Assembly: GCF_014946725.1 (NCBI RefSeq)
Contig: NZ_JACFXY010000006.1
Location: forward strand, 1 to 64,000
Length of the DNA: 64,000 nucleotides
Direction: 5' to 3'
From: Mixta mediterraneensis
GTDB taxonomy: Bacteria; Pseudomonadota; Gammaproteobacteria; Enterobacterales; Enterobacteriaceae
Shown: in pieces, positions 31,803-42,466 of the stretch
Layout of the letters: each line of letters begins with the position of its first letter
Position numbering within the stretch: the first letter of the stretch is position 1
Translations under genes and position numbers: made by a program
Notes under the pieces: generated by a model
Told to the model about the DNA's origin: nothing
Seen by the model: the letters and a program-made list of their open reading frames with translations, nothing else
Database searches by the model: none

Positions 31803-33533
31803 GTGAATATTCAGGCACTTCTTTCCGCAAAAGTCAGTCAGGCAATGGTTTTAGCCGGCGCACCCGCCGATTGCGAACCGCAGGTTCGTCCGTCTGCCCG
31901 GGTCCAGTTTGGTGATTATCAGGCGAACGGTATTATGGCCGTGGCGAAGAAACTGGGGCAAGCGCCGCGACAATTAGCGGAGACAGTGTTGCAGCACCTT
32001 GATCTGGCCGGTATCGCCAGCAAAATGGAGATTGCCGGACCGGGCTTCATCAATATTTTTCTTGACCGCCAGTGGCTGGCTGAAAATGCCAAAACCGCTC
32101 TGCGTCAACCGCGTTTGGGCATAGCACACGTCGAACCACAAACTATCGTAATTGATTACTCTGCGCCCAATGTGGCAAAAGAGATGCACGTTGGGCATGT
32201 GCGTTCCACCATTATTGGTGATGCCGCCGTGCGCACCCTGGAGTTTCTCGGTCACCACGTAATTCGTGCAAACCATGTGGGCGACTGGGGCACGCAGTTT
32301 GGCATGTTGATTGCTTATCTGGAGAAACAGCAAAACGAAAATCACGCTGAGATGGCGCTGGCCGATCTGGAAGCGTTTTACCGCGAAGCAAAACGTACCT
32401 ATGACGAAGATCCTGCCTTTGCTGAACGCGCTCGCCGTTATGTGGTGAAGCTGCAAAGTGGTGACGAGTATTGCCGCCAGATGTGGAAAAAGCTGGTCGA
32501 CATTACCATGAGTCAGAACCAGAAAGTGTACGACCGCCTGAACGTCACCCTGAGCCGCAAAGATGTGATGGGTGAAAGCCTTTACAACGATATGTTGCCT
32601 GGCATTGTCAGCGATCTTAAAGCCAAAGGGCTGGCGGTTGAAAGCGAAGGCGCCACTGTGGTGTTTCTGGATGAGTTCCAGAACAAAGAAGGCGAGCCGA
32701 TGGGCGTCATCATCCAGAAAAAGGATGGAGGCTATCTGTACACCACCACCGATATTGCCTGTGCAAAATATCGGTATGAAACGTTGCATGCCGATCGCGT
32801 GCTGTATTACATCGATTCACGTCAGCATCAGCATCTGTTGCAGGCGTGGACCATTGTGCGCAAAGCCGGTTATGTGCCTGATAATGTTCCGCTTGAACAT
32901 CACGCATTTGGCATGATGCTGGGTAAAGATGGTCGCCCTTTCAAAACCCGTAGCGGCGGCACTATTAAATTGTCCGATCTGCTGGATGAAGCCTATCAGC
33001 GTGCCTACACGCTGGTGCGCGAGAAAAATCCTGAGATGTCCGAAGATGAGGTAAAGCAGCTGGCAGAAGTGGTTGGCATTGGCGCAGTGAAATATGCTGA
33101 CCTGTCAAAAAGCCGCACCACCGATTACATCTTTGACTGGGATAATATGCTGGCTTTTGAGGGCAACACCGCGCCTTACCTGCTGTATGCCTACACTCGT
33201 GTATTATCCGTTTTCCGCAAAGCCGGTATCGATGCAGAAACGCTCAAAGGTGAGCTGGTGATTACTGAGGATCGCGAAGCGCTGTTGGCTACTCGTCTGT
33301 TACAGTTCGAAGAGGTCATTACCCAGGTTGCGCGTGACGGTACGCCACATGTGATGTGTGCTTATCTCTATGATCTGGCTGGGCTGTTCTCTGGTTTTTA
33401 CGAGCATTGTCCGATTCTTAATGCCGAAGAGGAAAGCACTCGTTTCAGCCGTTTACAGCTAGCGGCGCTGACGGCCAAAACACTGCAACAGGGTCTTGAT
33501 ACCCTCGGTATTAAAACCGTCGAACGTATGTAA
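31803..33533 (+). CDS. argS: Arginyl-tRNA synthetase
   Basis: A 576-residue class I synthetase (E. coli 577). Its N-terminal Add1 domain (about 1-110) binds tRNA; the HIGH motif is seen as [13 protein letters not shown] (about 130); the C-terminal DALR anticodon-binding domain starts near 455. As in most enterobacterial ArgRS no canonical KMSKS is present (FKTRSGG region instead). The start is GTG 31803 ([16 protein letters not shown]) with GAAGG upstream, 25 codons inside the longest frame. It converges with flhE across a bidirectional terminator, as in E. coli. Confidence 0.96.
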   Translation: MNIQALLSAKVSQAMVLAGAPADCEPQVRPSARVQFGDYQANGIMAVAKKLGQAPRQLAETVLQHLDLAGIASKMEIAGPGFINIFLDRQWLAENAKTALRQPRLGIAHVEPQTIVIDYSAPNVAKEMHVGHVRSTIIGDAAVRTLEFLGHHVIRANHVGDWGTQFGMLIAYLEKQQNENHAEMALADLEAFYREAKRTYDEDPAFAERARRYVVKLQSGDEYCRQMWKKLVDITMSQNQKVYDRLNVTLSRKDVMGESLYNDMLPGIVSDLKAKGLAVESEGATVVFLDEFQNKEGEPMGVIIQKKDGGYLYTTTDIACAKYRYETLHADRVLYYIDSRQHQHLLQAWTIVRKAGYVPDNVPLEHHAFGMMLGKDGRPFKTRSGGTIKLSDLLDEAYQRAYTLVREKNPEMSEDEVKQLAEVVGIGAVKYADLSKSRTTDYIFDWDNMLAFEGNTAPYLLYAYTRVLSVFRKAGIDAETLKGELVITEDREALLATRLLQFEEVITQVARDGTPHVMCAYLYDLAGLFSGFYEHCPILNAEEESTRFSRLQLAALTAKTLQQGLDTLGIKTVERM

Positions 33534-33540
33534 AGTAAAA

Positions 33541-33560
33541 AACCCTGCTTCGGCAGGGTT
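33541..33560. terminator. Bidirectional terminator between argS and flhE
   Basis: AACCCTGC/GCAGGGTT stem with TTCG loop, flanked by A- and T-runs; it ends at the flhE stop codon. Confidence 0.88.
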
Positions 33561-33997
33561 TATCTATGGTCACGATGATGGCTATCCCGCAGGCTGAACT
33601 CGCGATCGTGATAGTTCACCATTACTTCACTGCTCACTACCCGCAGGCCCGGCGGTAATTTCCCCGTCCCGGCAAAGCCAAACACCATATGCAAGGTTTC
33701 CTTTGCAGCTACATGCGCCAGACCGCGCGTGCTACCGCTGGCTCCCTCAAGCGCAGTACAGCGTTGCGCCGCACACAATCTCACTTCCAGCCCTGATGGC
33801 GCTGGCTTGCTAAGCTGATAGCGCCAGTTCACCACCTCAATATAGCCGCTGACATTTTGCGGTGGCGTTAAAGGCTGTGAGCGTTGCCAGGCCCCCCGAT
33901 TCGCCAGCACCGGACCACGGGCGCTGGCATGCCACGCCCCGTCCATCGCCTGTACCCACAATGGCCAAATGCACAGCAGCCACAGCAAACGTTTCAC
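33560..33997 (-). CDS. flhE: Flagellar protein FlhE
   Basis: A 145-residue secreted protein with a signal peptide (about 1-17, WPLWVQA) and two cysteines in LCAAQRCTAL likely to form a disulfide. FlhE is periplasmic and, in Salmonella, prevents proton leakage through the flagellar export gate. It is the last gene of flhBAE; its start codon overlaps the flhA stop, which fits the operon known in relatives. Confidence 0.92.
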   Translation of the reverse strand: MKRLLWLLCIWPLWVQAMDGAWHASARGPVLANRGAWQRSQPLTPPQNVSGYIEVVNWRYQLSKPAPSGLEVRLCAAQRCTALEGASGSTRGLAHVAAKETLHMVFGFAGTGKLPPGLRVVSSEVMVNYHDREFSLRDSHHRDHR

Positions 33998-36087
33998 TAT
34001 TTTCCTCCGATGGTCGCCGTCATACGGATCTGACGATTGTCGCTGAGCTCCATGTTTGACAGCACCACCAGTTGCGGCGGGTTACGGCGCAGGAAGCGCG
34101 CCAGCAGCGCACGTAACGGATGATTCACCAGCAACACCGGTGGCGCACCCAGCATTTCCTGTCGCTGCAATGCGCTCTGCGCCTGGCTCAATAAGCGTTC
34201 GGCAAGGCCCGGTTCCAGTCCGCCGCCGCCCTGTAAAGCCTGCAACAGCAAACGCTCCAGCGTGGCATCCAGACCAATCACCTGCACTTCGTCATTACCA
34301 GGGAACCACTGTTGCGTAATCGCACGGCCCAGCGCAACGCGGACGACGCTGGTGAGTTCTTGTGGATCGCTTTGCACGGGCGCATGTTCCGCCAGCGTTT
34401 CAATGATGGTGCGCATATCGCGAATCGACACCCGCTCTACCAGTAGATTTTGCAGCACTTTATGCAGTGTGGTCAGGGTGATCACGCCCGGCACCAGGTC
34501 GTCCGTTAGCTTTGGCATTTCCTGCGTGACGCGATCTAACAGCTGCTGCGCTTCCTGACGACCAAACAATTCGCTGGCGTATTGACCAATCAGGTGGTTA
34601 AGGTGCGTAGCCACCACGGTACTGGCTTCAACCACCGTGAAGCCCTGAATCTGCGCCTGTTCTTTCAGCGCACTGTCAATCCAGATGGCCGCCAGACCAA
34701 AGGCCGGATCCACCGTGGCTTCGCCCGGCAAGGATCCCGCTGCGGTGCCTGGGTTGATCGCCATCCAGCGCCCTGGATAAGCATCGCCGCTACCTATTTC
34801 CACGCCTTTCATCAAAATGCGATAACGCGCTGGAGGCAGTTCCATGTTGTCACGGATATGCACCACCGGTGGAAGAAAGCCAACATCCTGTGCCACCTTT
34901 TTACGGATACTGCGTATGCGTCCCAGCAGTTCGCCGTTTTGCAAGTGATCGACCATCGGAATCAGGCGATACCCCACTTCCATGCCGAGCGTATCCTCCA
35001 GCTGCACGTCGGTCCAGGACGCTTCCGCAGCGGCCGGTGTTTCCTGCGCTTTGCTGACGCTACCCGGCGTTTCAGCGCTCTTTTTCGGCTGCATTTCTCG
35101 TCCGCGCAGCCACCACGCCAGGCCCAACAGCGCCGCAGTAAACAGCAGAAAGACCAGGTTCGGCATGCCAGGCACTAAACCCAGCAAACCAATCACGCCA
35201 GCACTCAACATCAGGACGCGCGGATCTTTAAACAGCTGACCAACCATCTGTTCGCCCACGTCCTGATCGGTAGCAACCCGCGTCACGATCACACCCGCTG
35301 CGGTGGAGATGACCAGAGCAGGGATTTGCGCCACCAGACCATCACCGATGGTTAACAGCGTATAAGTTTCTGCGGCATGGCCTGCATCCATACCATGCTG
35401 CACTACGCCCACCAGCAGGCCACCAATCACGTTAATCACCATGATCATAATGCCGGCGATAGCATCGCCGCGCACAAACTTACTCGCTCCGTCCATCGAA
35501 CCGTAGAAGTCTGCTTCCTGCGTCACTTCCTGACGCCGTCGTTTTGCCTCATCTTCGCCAATCAAACCGGCGTTAAGGTCAGCATCAATCGCCATCTGTT
35601 TGCCGGGCATCCCGTCCAGCACAAAGCGCGCGCCAACTTCCGCGATACGACCAGCGCCTTTAGTGATAACCATAAAGTTGATGATCACCAGGATGATGAA
35701 CACCACGATGCCGATGGCAAAGTTACCGCCAACCAGAAAGTGCCCAAAGGCTTCTACCACGCGCCCTGCCGCCGCCGCACCGGTATGCCCTTCCATCAGA
35801 ATGATTCGGGTTGAGGCCACGTTTAATGCCAGACGCAGTAACGTGGAAAACAGCAGAATGGTTGGAAACGCGGCGAATTCCAGCGTGCGTTGAGTGAACA
35901 TCGCCACCAGCAGCACCATGATGGAAAGCGCAATGTTAAAGGTAAACAGCAGATCGAGGATGAACGGTGGCAATGGCAGCACCATCATCGACAGGATCAT
36001 CATGATCAGCACCGGACCGGCTAACACCTGCCATTGCGTATCTTTAAAGCTTTCCGGTAAACGCAGTTTTGCGGCCAAATTAGCCAT
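33997..36087 (-). CDS. flhA: Flagellar export gate protein FlhA
   Basis: A 696-residue protein (E. coli 692) with an N-terminal region of about eight membrane spans (about 20-325), the conserved cytoplasmic FHIPEP loop region (GAGRIAEVGARFVLDGMPGKQM), and a large C-terminal cytosolic domain (about 360-696) that forms the nonameric docking ring for chaperone-substrate complexes. It is the main export-gate component of the flagellar type III system. ATG 36087 overlaps the flhB 3' end by 8 bp, as in E. coli. Confidence 0.96.
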   Translation of the reverse strand: MANLAAKLRLPESFKDTQWQVLAGPVLIMMILSMMVLPLPPFILDLLFTFNIALSIMVLLVAMFTQRTLEFAAFPTILLFSTLLRLALNVASTRIILMEGHTGAAAAGRVVEAFGHFLVGGNFAIGIVVFIILVIINFMVITKGAGRIAEVGARFVLDGMPGKQMAIDADLNAGLIGEDEAKRRRQEVTQEADFYGSMDGASKFVRGDAIAGIMIMVINVIGGLLVGVVQHGMDAGHAAETYTLLTIGDGLVAQIPALVISTAAGVIVTRVATDQDVGEQMVGQLFKDPRVLMLSAGVIGLLGLVPGMPNLVFLLFTAALLGLAWWLRGREMQPKKSAETPGSVSKAQETPAAAEASWTDVQLEDTLGMEVGYRLIPMVDHLQNGELLGRIRSIRKKVAQDVGFLPPVVHIRDNMELPPARYRILMKGVEIGSGDAYPGRWMAINPGTAAGSLPGEATVDPAFGLAAIWIDSALKEQAQIQGFTVVEASTVVATHLNHLIGQYASELFGRQEAQQLLDRVTQEMPKLTDDLVPGVITLTTLHKVLQNLLVERVSIRDMRTIIETLAEHAPVQSDPQELTSVVRVALGRAITQQWFPGNDEVQVIGLDATLERLLLQALQGGGGLEPGLAERLLSQAQSALQRQEMLGAPPVLLVNHPLRALLARFLRRNPPQLVVLSNMELSDNRQIRMTATIGGK

Positions 36088-37231
36088 CGTTTCTGTTCTC
36101 TCCTGCAAAGTCCATATCTGCCGGTACTGGCAAATTCTTCGGTTTGGTTGGGATCAGGCCACCTTCACGCTTCCAGCGACGGAGCTGCCAGACCCACGCC
36201 AGCACTTCCGCCACTGCGGCATAAAGCGCGCCGGGAATATGCTGCCCAATTTCGGTGTGTCGATACAAAGCACGCGCCAGCGGCGGAGCTTCTAACAGCG
36301 GGATGCGGTGCTCAGTCCCCAGTTCACGAATTCTCAGCGCAATCTCTCCTGCGCCTTTCGCCACCACTTTCGGCGCGCTCATTTTCTTCTCGTTATATTG
36401 CAGCGCCACCGAGTAGTGCGTCGGGTTGGTGACAATGACGTCGGCTTTCGGTACATCAGCCATCATGCGACGCCGTGCAGCAGCCCGCATTTGCTGGCGA
36501 ATACGCCCTTTAACATGCGGATCGCCCTCCTGCTGTTTGAACTCATCGCGAATTTCCTGACGCGACATACGCAATTTTTTGTAATAGCTATAAATCTGCC
36601 AAAAGACGTCATAGCCAACCATGGGGATCAGCCCCAACATCACCAGCGCGCAGCATATCGCGATCAAATCCATGCCATGGATCAACGCTCTGGTCGGCGA
36701 TTCGCTGATTAACCGCAGCATTTCCGGCCAGTGTGACCAGATGTACCAGCCCCCGACGCAGCCCACCAACACCGATTTCAGAATGCCTTTGAACAGTTCA
36801 GTCCAGGCTTGTGCGGAGAACATGCGTTTGAAACCAGGCAGCGGGTTCAATTTGGTGAAATCCATTTTGATCGCTTTACCGCTAATCACGATACCGCCTA
36901 ACAGCATCGGTGCAGCAATCGCGACCAGCACCAGTCCCCCCATCAACGGCAGCAGCGCCAGTATTGCCTGGCCGACCAGACTTCCGATGTGGGCAATAAT
37001 GATTTTGTCGTCAGTGACCATGCCATGGTCAAATTGCAGCCCCGTCGCCACCATGCTGGCTAACCTGTGCGCCATAAGCGTGCCGCCCAGCCACAGGATC
37101 ATAATGCCGGCCAGTAGCATTAACAGAGAAGTCAGCTCGCGCGAACGCGGAATCTGCCCCTCCTCACGCGCTTTCTCAAGTCGGTGGGGGGTGGGCGATT
37201 CTGTTTTGTCCTCGTCGCTTTCTTCAGCCAC
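36080..37231 (-). CDS. flhB: Flagellar export switch protein FlhB
   Basis: A 383-residue protein (E. coli 382): four membrane spans (about 30-210) and a cytoplasmic domain with the autocleavage motif NPTH in VIVTNPTHYSVAL (about 270), where cleavage changes export specificity from rod/hook to filament. The start is GTG 37231 (V/M-AEESDEDKTESPTPHRL), preceded by GAGGT, 14 codons inside the longest frame. It leads flhBAE; the gap of about 210 bp to cheZ holds a terminator and room for a promoter. Confidence 0.95.
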   Translation of the reverse strand: MAEESDEDKTESPTPHRLEKAREEGQIPRSRELTSLLMLLAGIMILWLGGTLMAHRLASMVATGLQFDHGMVTDDKIIIAHIGSLVGQAILALLPLMGGLVLVAIAAPMLLGGIVISGKAIKMDFTKLNPLPGFKRMFSAQAWTELFKGILKSVLVGCVGGWYIWSHWPEMLRLISESPTRALIHGMDLIAICCALVMLGLIPMVGYDVFWQIYSYYKKLRMSRQEIRDEFKQQEGDPHVKGRIRQQMRAAARRRMMADVPKADVIVTNPTHYSVALQYNEKKMSAPKVVAKGAGEIALRIRELGTEHRIPLLEAPPLARALYRHTEIGQHIPGALYAAVAEVLAWVWQLRRWKREGGLIPTKPKNLPVPADMDFAGENRNDG

Positions 37232-37345
37232 AACAAACCTCGGTGGATGGGATTTCTGAGCATAGAATGCCAAATTTGAGTTTGGTTAAAGCGGGGATAA
37301 GACGAAGAAAAGGCGTGCTCTTTTACGGATGGGAAAAAGAAGCGG

Positions 37346-37369
37346 TAAAAGCCCGCCGTCAAGCGGGCC
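37346..37369 (-). terminator. cheZ terminator
   Basis: On the minus strand GCCCGC/GCGGGC with loop TTGACG is followed by TTTTA, between cheZ and flhB. Some read-through into flhB is possible. Confidence 0.8.
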
Positions 37370-37385
37370 GTGTTTTATCGTAATC

Positions 37386-37407
37386 GCGCGTAAATAAGCT
37401 TACGCGC
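37386..37407. repeat. Inverted repeat after cheZ
   Basis: GCGCGTAA/TTACGCGC, an 8-bp perfect palindrome with a 6-base spacer, lies between the cheZ stop and its terminator. It has no T-run; it could be an mRNA 3' hairpin or a protein site. Confidence 0.55.
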
Positions 37408-37444
37408 ATTAGCCGGGTAATCAGCCAGACGCTAAGCAGTAAAA

Positions 37445-38089
37445 TTAAAAGCCTAAGCTATCCAGCAAGTCATCTACCTGATCCTGGTTCGCCACTACGC
37501 CGGGTGCATCAGTATGAATTTGCGGACCGTTCAGCAGGCTGGAACCGCCCTGACGTTTCTCCGCACTGACTTCCGGCATGTTCTCCAGCAGCACCATCAA
37601 CAGTTGACGCTCGATTTCCTGGATCACATCCATCATGCGCTTGATAACCTGACCGGTAAGGTCCTGGAAATCCTGCGCCATCATGATTTCAAGCAGCTGT
37701 TTGTTGGTGAAGGCGGTATGTCCCGGCACGGCATCAAGGAATTCGCGCGTATCCGTCACCAACTCACGAGCATCGGCCAGTTCAATGGGATTTTCAAACC
37801 ATGCATCCCAACGCCCTTTTAGCTGGGTTGCTCCGGCCTCCATTTTATCCTGGTGCGGTTGTGCCGCTTCTACGCAGTTTAGTGCGCGATCGGCAGCCTG
37901 AGCCGTCATTTGGACCACATAGTCCAGACGATCGCGTGCATCAGGAATAGCTTCGGCGGCTTCGGCAATAGCATGATCAAGCCCCAGCTCGCGCAGGCTG
38001 TCACGCAACATGCGCGTCAGCGAGCCGATGCGAGCAATAATGTCGTGTGCCGAGGCATCCTCAGTTGATTTCGGAAGGTCACTCATCAC
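37445..38089 (-). CDS. cheZ: CheY-P phosphatase CheZ
   Basis: A 214-residue protein of exactly E. coli CheZ length. It is mostly helical and dimerises as a four-helix bundle; the catalytic glutamine lies in [12 protein letters not shown] (about 147), and the C-terminal amphipathic peptide [12 protein letters not shown] docks onto CheY-P. It removes the phosphate from CheY-P, ending tumble signals. Six bp separate it from cheY in the cheRBYZ run. Confidence 0.95.
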   Translation of the reverse strand: MMSDLPKSTEDASAHDIIARIGSLTRMLRDSLRELGLDHAIAEAAEAIPDARDRLDYVVQMTAQAADRALNCVEAAQPHQDKMEAGATQLKGRWDAWFENPIELADARELVTDTREFLDAVPGHTAFTNKQLLEIMMAQDFQDLTGQVIKRMMDVIQEIERQLLMVLLENMPEVSAEKRQGGSSLLNGPQIHTDAPGVVANQDQVDDLLDSLGF

Positions 38090-38095
38090 ATCTCC

Positions 38096-38485
38096 TTACA
38101 TGCCCAGTTTTTCGAAAATTTTGCCTAATTTCTCTTCCAGCGTGGCCGCAGTGAATGGTTTAACCACGTAGCCGCTGGCACCCGCCTGCGCAGCAGCAAT
38201 AATATTTTCTTTTTTCGCTTCCGCAGTGACCATTAACACCGGCAGGCTGCCCATTGCCGCATCTGCCCGAATAGTTTGTAGCAGTTGCAGGCCGTCCATA
38301 TTCGGCATGTTCCAGTCGGAGATGACAAAGTCAAAGCCACCCGCCTTGAGCTTAGCCAGCGCATCTACGCCATCCTCCGCTTCTTCTACGTTATTAAAAC
38401 CCAGCTCTTTTAGCAGATTACGTACGATACGGCGCATCGTGTTGAAGTCGTCTACCACTAAAAAGCGCATGTTTTTATCAGCCAT
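38096..38485 (-). CDS. cheY: Chemotaxis response regulator CheY
   Basis: A 129-residue single-domain receiver. The phosphorylation site is Asp57 in [12 protein letters not shown], with the acidic pair Asp12/Asp13 (LVVDDFNT), the switch threonine in VTAEAK and Lys109 in [13 protein letters not shown]. CheY-P binds the flagellar switch protein FliM and causes clockwise rotation. It lies between cheB and cheZ as in E. coli. Confidence 0.97.
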   Translation of the reverse strand: MADKNMRFLVVDDFNTMRRIVRNLLKELGFNNVEEAEDGVDALAKLKAGGFDFVISDWNMPNMDGLQLLQTIRADAAMGSLPVLMVTAEAKKENIIAAAQAGASGYVVKPFTAATLEEKLGKIFEKLGM

Positions 38486-38524
38486 ACTTACTCCTGTTTT
38501 ATCTCGCCCGGCAGGACGGGCCTG

Positions 38525-39574
38525 TTAAATACGCAATGCCTGTCCGGCGCTAATTTTCGCCAGCATATGCTGGCTGATATTGCTTAATTCCACGACTTCG
38601 CTCACGCCGCCCGTGGCAATGGCCTCACGCGGCATGCCAAATACGACGCAGCTGGCTTCACTCTGGGCGATGGTCCAGGCACCGGCACGGTGCATTTCCA
38701 GCATTCCCGCCGCGCCATCGTTACCCATACCGGTCAGGATCACGCCGACTGCGTTACGCCCGGCATTGATCGCCACGGATTTAAACAGCACGTCAACTGA
38801 TGGTTTATGCCGGTTGACTGCTGGTCCTTCATTCAGTTTCACCACATAGTTAGCGCCGCTGCGGCCCAGCTCCATGTGCATCGCGCCAGGCGCAATATAG
38901 GCGTGGCCAGGCAGAATGCGTTCCCCCTCTTCCGCTTCCTTTACCGTGATCTGACACAGCTTGTTCAAACGTTCAGCGAACGAACGGGTAAAACCAGGCG
39001 GCATGTGCTGAGTAATCAGCAGCGCCGGGCTGGTGGCAGGCAGCGGTTGCAGTACATGGCGAATAGCTTCGGTGCCGCCGGTTGACGAACCAATGGCAAT
39101 CAACTTTTCACTGCTCAGTAACGGTCCAGCCTTCAGCGTGGCGGGGATAGGCATCGCCGCACGCGAGTGCAGACGGGCGCGCGCCGCTGCACGAATTTTG
39201 TCGCCGATCATCTGGCTGTAGGCCAGCATCCCTTCCCGAATACCAAGCTGCGGTTTAGTAACAAAATCCACCGCACCCAGTTCCAGCGCCCGTAAGGTGA
39301 TCTCGGAACCTTTGCCGGTCAGCGACGACACCATAACTACCGGCATTGGTCGTAAGCGCATCAGCTTTTCCAGAAAATCGAGCCCATCCATCCGCGGCAT
39401 TTCCACATCCAGCGTGAGCACCTGCGGATTAAATTGCTTAATCAAATCGCGGGCGACTAACGGATCGGGTGCGGTAGCAACTATCTCCATATCGGGATGA
39501 CTGTTGATGATTTCCGTCATCAGTTGCCGCATCAAAGCGGAATCATCCACGCACATCACGCTGATTTTGCTCAT
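38525..39574 (-). CDS. cheB: Chemoreceptor methylesterase/deamidase CheB
   Basis: A 349-residue protein, the same length as E. coli CheB. The N-terminal receiver has Asp56 in [12 protein letters not shown]; the C-terminal esterase has the catalytic Ser in GSSTGGTEA (about 164), His in TQHMPPG (about 190) and Asp in TGMGNDGA (about 286). It removes methyl groups from receptors during adaptation. ATG 39574 overlaps the cheR stop (ATGA), indicating coupled translation; an adjacent ATG at 39577 is also possible. Confidence 0.95.
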   Translation of the reverse strand: MSKISVMCVDDSALMRQLMTEIINSHPDMEIVATAPDPLVARDLIKQFNPQVLTLDVEMPRMDGLDFLEKLMRLRPMPVVMVSSLTGKGSEITLRALELGAVDFVTKPQLGIREGMLAYSQMIGDKIRAAARARLHSRAAMPIPATLKAGPLLSSEKLIAIGSSTGGTEAIRHVLQPLPATSPALLITQHMPPGFTRSFAERLNKLCQITVKEAEEGERILPGHAYIAPGAMHMELGRSGANYVVKLNEGPAVNRHKPSVDVLFKSVAINAGRNAVGVILTGMGNDGAAGMLEMHRAGAWTIAQSEASCVVFGMPREAIATGGVSEVVELSNISQHMLAKISAGQALRI

Positions 39575-40446
39575 CATCTTTCCTTCGTCAGTCCATAGAC
39601 GGTTTGTCCACACAGCCAGAACTCTTTACTGATCTGGCTGAAATTTTCAGAGTGTCCGGCAAATAAAATGCCGCCAGGTTTCAATAGCGGGACAAACCGA
39701 CGCAGAATTTTTTCCTGCGTCTCTTTGTCAAAATAGATCATCACATTACGGCAAAAAATCGCGTCGAACGGGCCAGGCAATGACCAGTCATTCGCCAGCA
39801 GATTAAGCTGGGCGAAAGTCACCGTGTTAGCCAGTTCAGAACGGACCCGTACCATGCCAGCATGTGGACCGGTGCCGCGTAGGAAAAAGCGCTGTAGCTG
39901 AGCCGGCGTCAAAGTGCGCAACTCCTCCTGGCGATAAACGCCCGCTACCGCTTTTTCCAGAACCTGGGTATCAATGTCGCTGGCATAAACCTGAAATTTA
40001 CCGGGGCCGTGGCCTAGCGTTTCGGCCAGCGTCATGGCTATGGAGTAAGGCTCCTCACCTGTAGACGCGGCAGTACTCCAGACGTTAAAACTGCCCTGCC
40101 GCTTACGTGCATGTTCAGCGAGAACAGGAAAATGGTGCGCCTCGCGGAAAAACGCCGTCAGGTTGGTGGTTAAGGCATTAATAAATGCCTGCCATTCAGC
40201 GCTGTTTGGGTCGTGCTCCAGCAACGCCAGATAACCACCAAAATCATCAATGTTCAGCGTGCGCAGGCGGCGTACTAAGCGGTTGTAAACCATCTCGCGC
40301 TTGTGATCGGCCAGCACAATCCCGGCACGCTGATAGATCAGCTGACTGATCCGCCGAAAATGCGTGTCTGAAAGCGGTAAACGTTGAACCATCTGCGACA
40401 GCAGCGTTGTCGCCTCATTTTGATCCAATAACGTCGATTTCTTCAT
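39574..40446 (-). CDS. cheR: Chemoreceptor methyltransferase CheR
   Basis: A 290-residue SAM-dependent glutamate methyltransferase (E. coli 286). The N-terminal helical domain (to about 95) contacts the receptor helices; the SAM motif is seen as [17 protein letters not shown], and CRNVMIYFD is the family's conserved block. The beta-subdomain should bind the NWETF pentapeptide found on both receptors encoded next to it. ATG 40446 ([12 protein letters not shown]) is nine codons inside the longest frame. Confidence 0.95.
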   Translation of the reverse strand: MKKSTLLDQNEATTLLSQMVQRLPLSDTHFRRISQLIYQRAGIVLADHKREMVYNRLVRRLRTLNIDDFGGYLALLEHDPNSAEWQAFINALTTNLTAFFREAHHFPVLAEHARKRQGSFNVWSTAASTGEEPYSIAMTLAETLGHGPGKFQVYASDIDTQVLEKAVAGVYRQEELRTLTPAQLQRFFLRGTGPHAGMVRVRSELANTVTFAQLNLLANDWSLPGPFDAIFCRNVMIYFDKETQEKILRRFVPLLKPGGILFAGHSENFSQISKEFWLCGQTVYGLTKER

Positions 40447-40528
40447 TTCTGCACCTGGCACTGAACTACACATTAAAAATTTGCTGCGATGCCCAACCTC
40501 CGCAGTCAGGTGTCAGCCATCCAGGCAA

Positions 40529-42205
40529 TTAAAAGGTTTCCCAGTTGTCGTCACTACGAGAAGCAGGTTGACCAGCAGCCGCCAGCGGCGCATCCAGCCG
40601 AAGAGTTTTTGCCGCCGTTGTCTTGTTAACGGCCTGAGCAACAAATTCTTTACCGATATTGAACACGGAAACGGCCTGTTTTAAATTGCTGGCCTGATCT
40701 TCCAGTGCCGCAGCGGCCGCTGCAGACTCTTCCACCAGCGAGGCATTCTGTTGCGTGACGCGATCCATTTCCGTCACCGCCAGGCCAACCTGATCGATTC
40801 CGCGGCTCTGCTCATCAGAAGCAGAGGCGATTTCACCCATAATATCGGTCACGCGCGTCACCGCACTGACGATGTCGTTCATGGTCTCGCCCGCGCTTTC
40901 CACCAGCACCGAACCGGTATTGACGCGGCTCACCGAGTCTTCAATCAGCCCTTTAATCTCTTTCGCTGCCTGAGCACTGCGCTGCGCCAGATTGCGCACT
41001 TCGCCCGCCACCACCGCAAAACCACGGCCCTGTTCACCCGCACGGGCCGCTTCAACGGCTGCGTTCAGGGCCAGGATATTGGTCTGGAAGGCAATACCAT
41101 CAATCACGCTGGTGATGTCAGCAATTTTTTTCGAGCTACCCGCAATCTCCTTCATGGTGGTGACCACTCCATCCACTACTTTGCCGCCCTGCTGAGCGGT
41201 TTCGGAGGCGTTGAGCGCCAGCTGCGATGCCTGACGGGCATTTTCCGCGTTCTGTTTCACCGTGGCGGTGAGCTGCTCCATGCTGGCAGCCGTTTGCTCC
41301 AGTGAGGCAGCCTGCTCTTCGGTACGAGAAGAGAGATCGTTGTTACCGGCAGCAATTTCACTGGCTCCGGTATAAATCGACTCCGAACTATCACGCACCG
41401 TTCGTACGGTGCTTACCAGCTCTTGCTGCATGTTTTGCAGCGAACGCAATAACTCGCCAATTTCATTGCGCACCGAGACTTCAATCGGCTGAGTCAGATC
41501 GCCGCGCGCAATATGCTGAATATGTTCAATGCTCTGTTTCAATGGACGAATCAATACGCGGCGCATCACGTTCCACACCAGCACGATCATCAGCAATGTG
41601 ACGAATAAAGTGCCAACTACGATAGTGACTGAGCGCTGATAAGCATGGTTATTAACATCAACGCCACGTTTGGCCAGCGTCAGGTTGTAACTCATCCAGG
41701 CATCGTAATCCTGCTGGAATTTGTCCTGATAACGTTGAGTTGGCTGGTCAACAAAGGCCTTAAAATCCCCCTTACCGAGGAGGACAACCAGCTGCGCCAG
41801 CGCGTCATGATAGGTTTTATAGTTCGCTTGCAACGTCAGCACGTTTTTAGCGGTTTTGCCTTTTTCTGACAGATTGGCATTGAATGTATCAAAGCCCTGC
41901 TCGGCGCGTTTCAGCTCTTCACTCGCCAGCGCCACCAACTCTTTTACGGTGGCGCCTGTGCCAGCCATTTGCGCGTCCAGCAGATAACGAATTCCGGCAC
42001 GGTTCAGGCTGTTACGCGCCTGAACCAGCGATACCCATGAGGTGCCCATCGCCTGCTGTAAGGTACTCAGACGCTGGTTATAGGCAAAGTTTTCTCTGTC
42101 AGATTTGACCGTCTGGAAAAACATTCCTCCAGAAAAAAGCTGCAGTAAAGCAAACAACACCAGCACGCACAGCAGGCCGGAGACAACATGTACTCGATTA
42201 AACAT
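40529..42205 (-). CDS. Methyl-accepting chemotaxis protein, Tsr-like
   Basis: A 558-residue transmembrane chemoreceptor: span 1 (about 7-30), periplasmic four-helix sensor, span 2 (about 190-212), HAMP, and a signalling coiled coil with the conserved hairpin tip [20 protein letters not shown]. It ends in the CheR/CheB tether NWETF. The sensor helix reads [16 protein letters not shown], keeping the Arg64, Asn68, Arg69 and Arg73 pattern of Tsr, and [11 protein letters not shown] aligns with the second binding strip (FFDQPTQ in Tsr). So serine or a similar amino acid is the likely attractant, with one Phe changed to Val. ATG 42205 has GAGGTG upstream and an excellent sigma-28 promoter. Confidence 0.92.
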   Translation of the reverse strand: MFNRVHVVSGLLCVLVLFALLQLFSGGMFFQTVKSDRENFAYNQRLSTLQQAMGTSWVSLVQARNSLNRAGIRYLLDAQMAGTGATVKELVALASEELKRAEQGFDTFNANLSEKGKTAKNVLTLQANYKTYHDALAQLVVLLGKGDFKAFVDQPTQRYQDKFQQDYDAWMSYNLTLAKRGVDVNNHAYQRSVTIVVGTLFVTLLMIVLVWNVMRRVLIRPLKQSIEHIQHIARGDLTQPIEVSVRNEIGELLRSLQNMQQELVSTVRTVRDSSESIYTGASEIAAGNNDLSSRTEEQAASLEQTAASMEQLTATVKQNAENARQASQLALNASETAQQGGKVVDGVVTTMKEIAGSSKKIADITSVIDGIAFQTNILALNAAVEAARAGEQGRGFAVVAGEVRNLAQRSAQAAKEIKGLIEDSVSRVNTGSVLVESAGETMNDIVSAVTRVTDIMGEIASASDEQSRGIDQVGLAVTEMDRVTQQNASLVEESAAAAAALEDQASNLKQAVSVFNIGKEFVAQAVNKTTAAKTLRLDAPLAAAGQPASRSDDNWETF

Positions 42206-42237
42206 AAACACCTCATTGGTTGGCGACTCACCTCTGT

Positions 42238-42264
42238 TTATCGGCGCGAGTAAAGGGAACTTTA
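42238..42264 (-). promoter_or_regulatory. Sigma-28 (FliA) promoter of the Tsr-like receptor
   Basis: On the minus strand TAAA, 15 bases, then GCCGATAA: an exact match to the sigma-28 core pattern, ending 33 bp before the start codon at 42205. Confidence 0.92.
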
Positions 42265-42428
42265 TGTCCGACAATACGGGTTGGACCAGCCGCCATTAAA
42301 TAGCTTACAAAGCCGGCACTTGTGCTCTCCTTTCGATCACCTTCCTTAAGTCGGCGGGTTCATTGCTTGCAGAAGTCAACGCATTTTGCGGCATGAAGAG
42401 AGGCCGGGAGCAGGGCCTTTTAAAGATG

Positions 42429-42452
42429 TTGCCAGTCTTGCCTGACTGGCAA
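42429..42452 (-). terminator. Tar-like receptor gene terminator
   Basis: A 9-bp perfect stem TTGCCAGTC/GACTGGCAA with a 6-base loop lies 15 bp past the stop at 42467; the T-run is weak (CATCTTT). Confidence 0.65.
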
Positions 42453-42466
42453 TGTCGCTGGATGGC

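Noticed and set aside
34582..35178. Plus-strand 198-codon frame opposite flhA
   Set aside because: A shadow of the high-GC flhA coding sequence with no protein resemblance.
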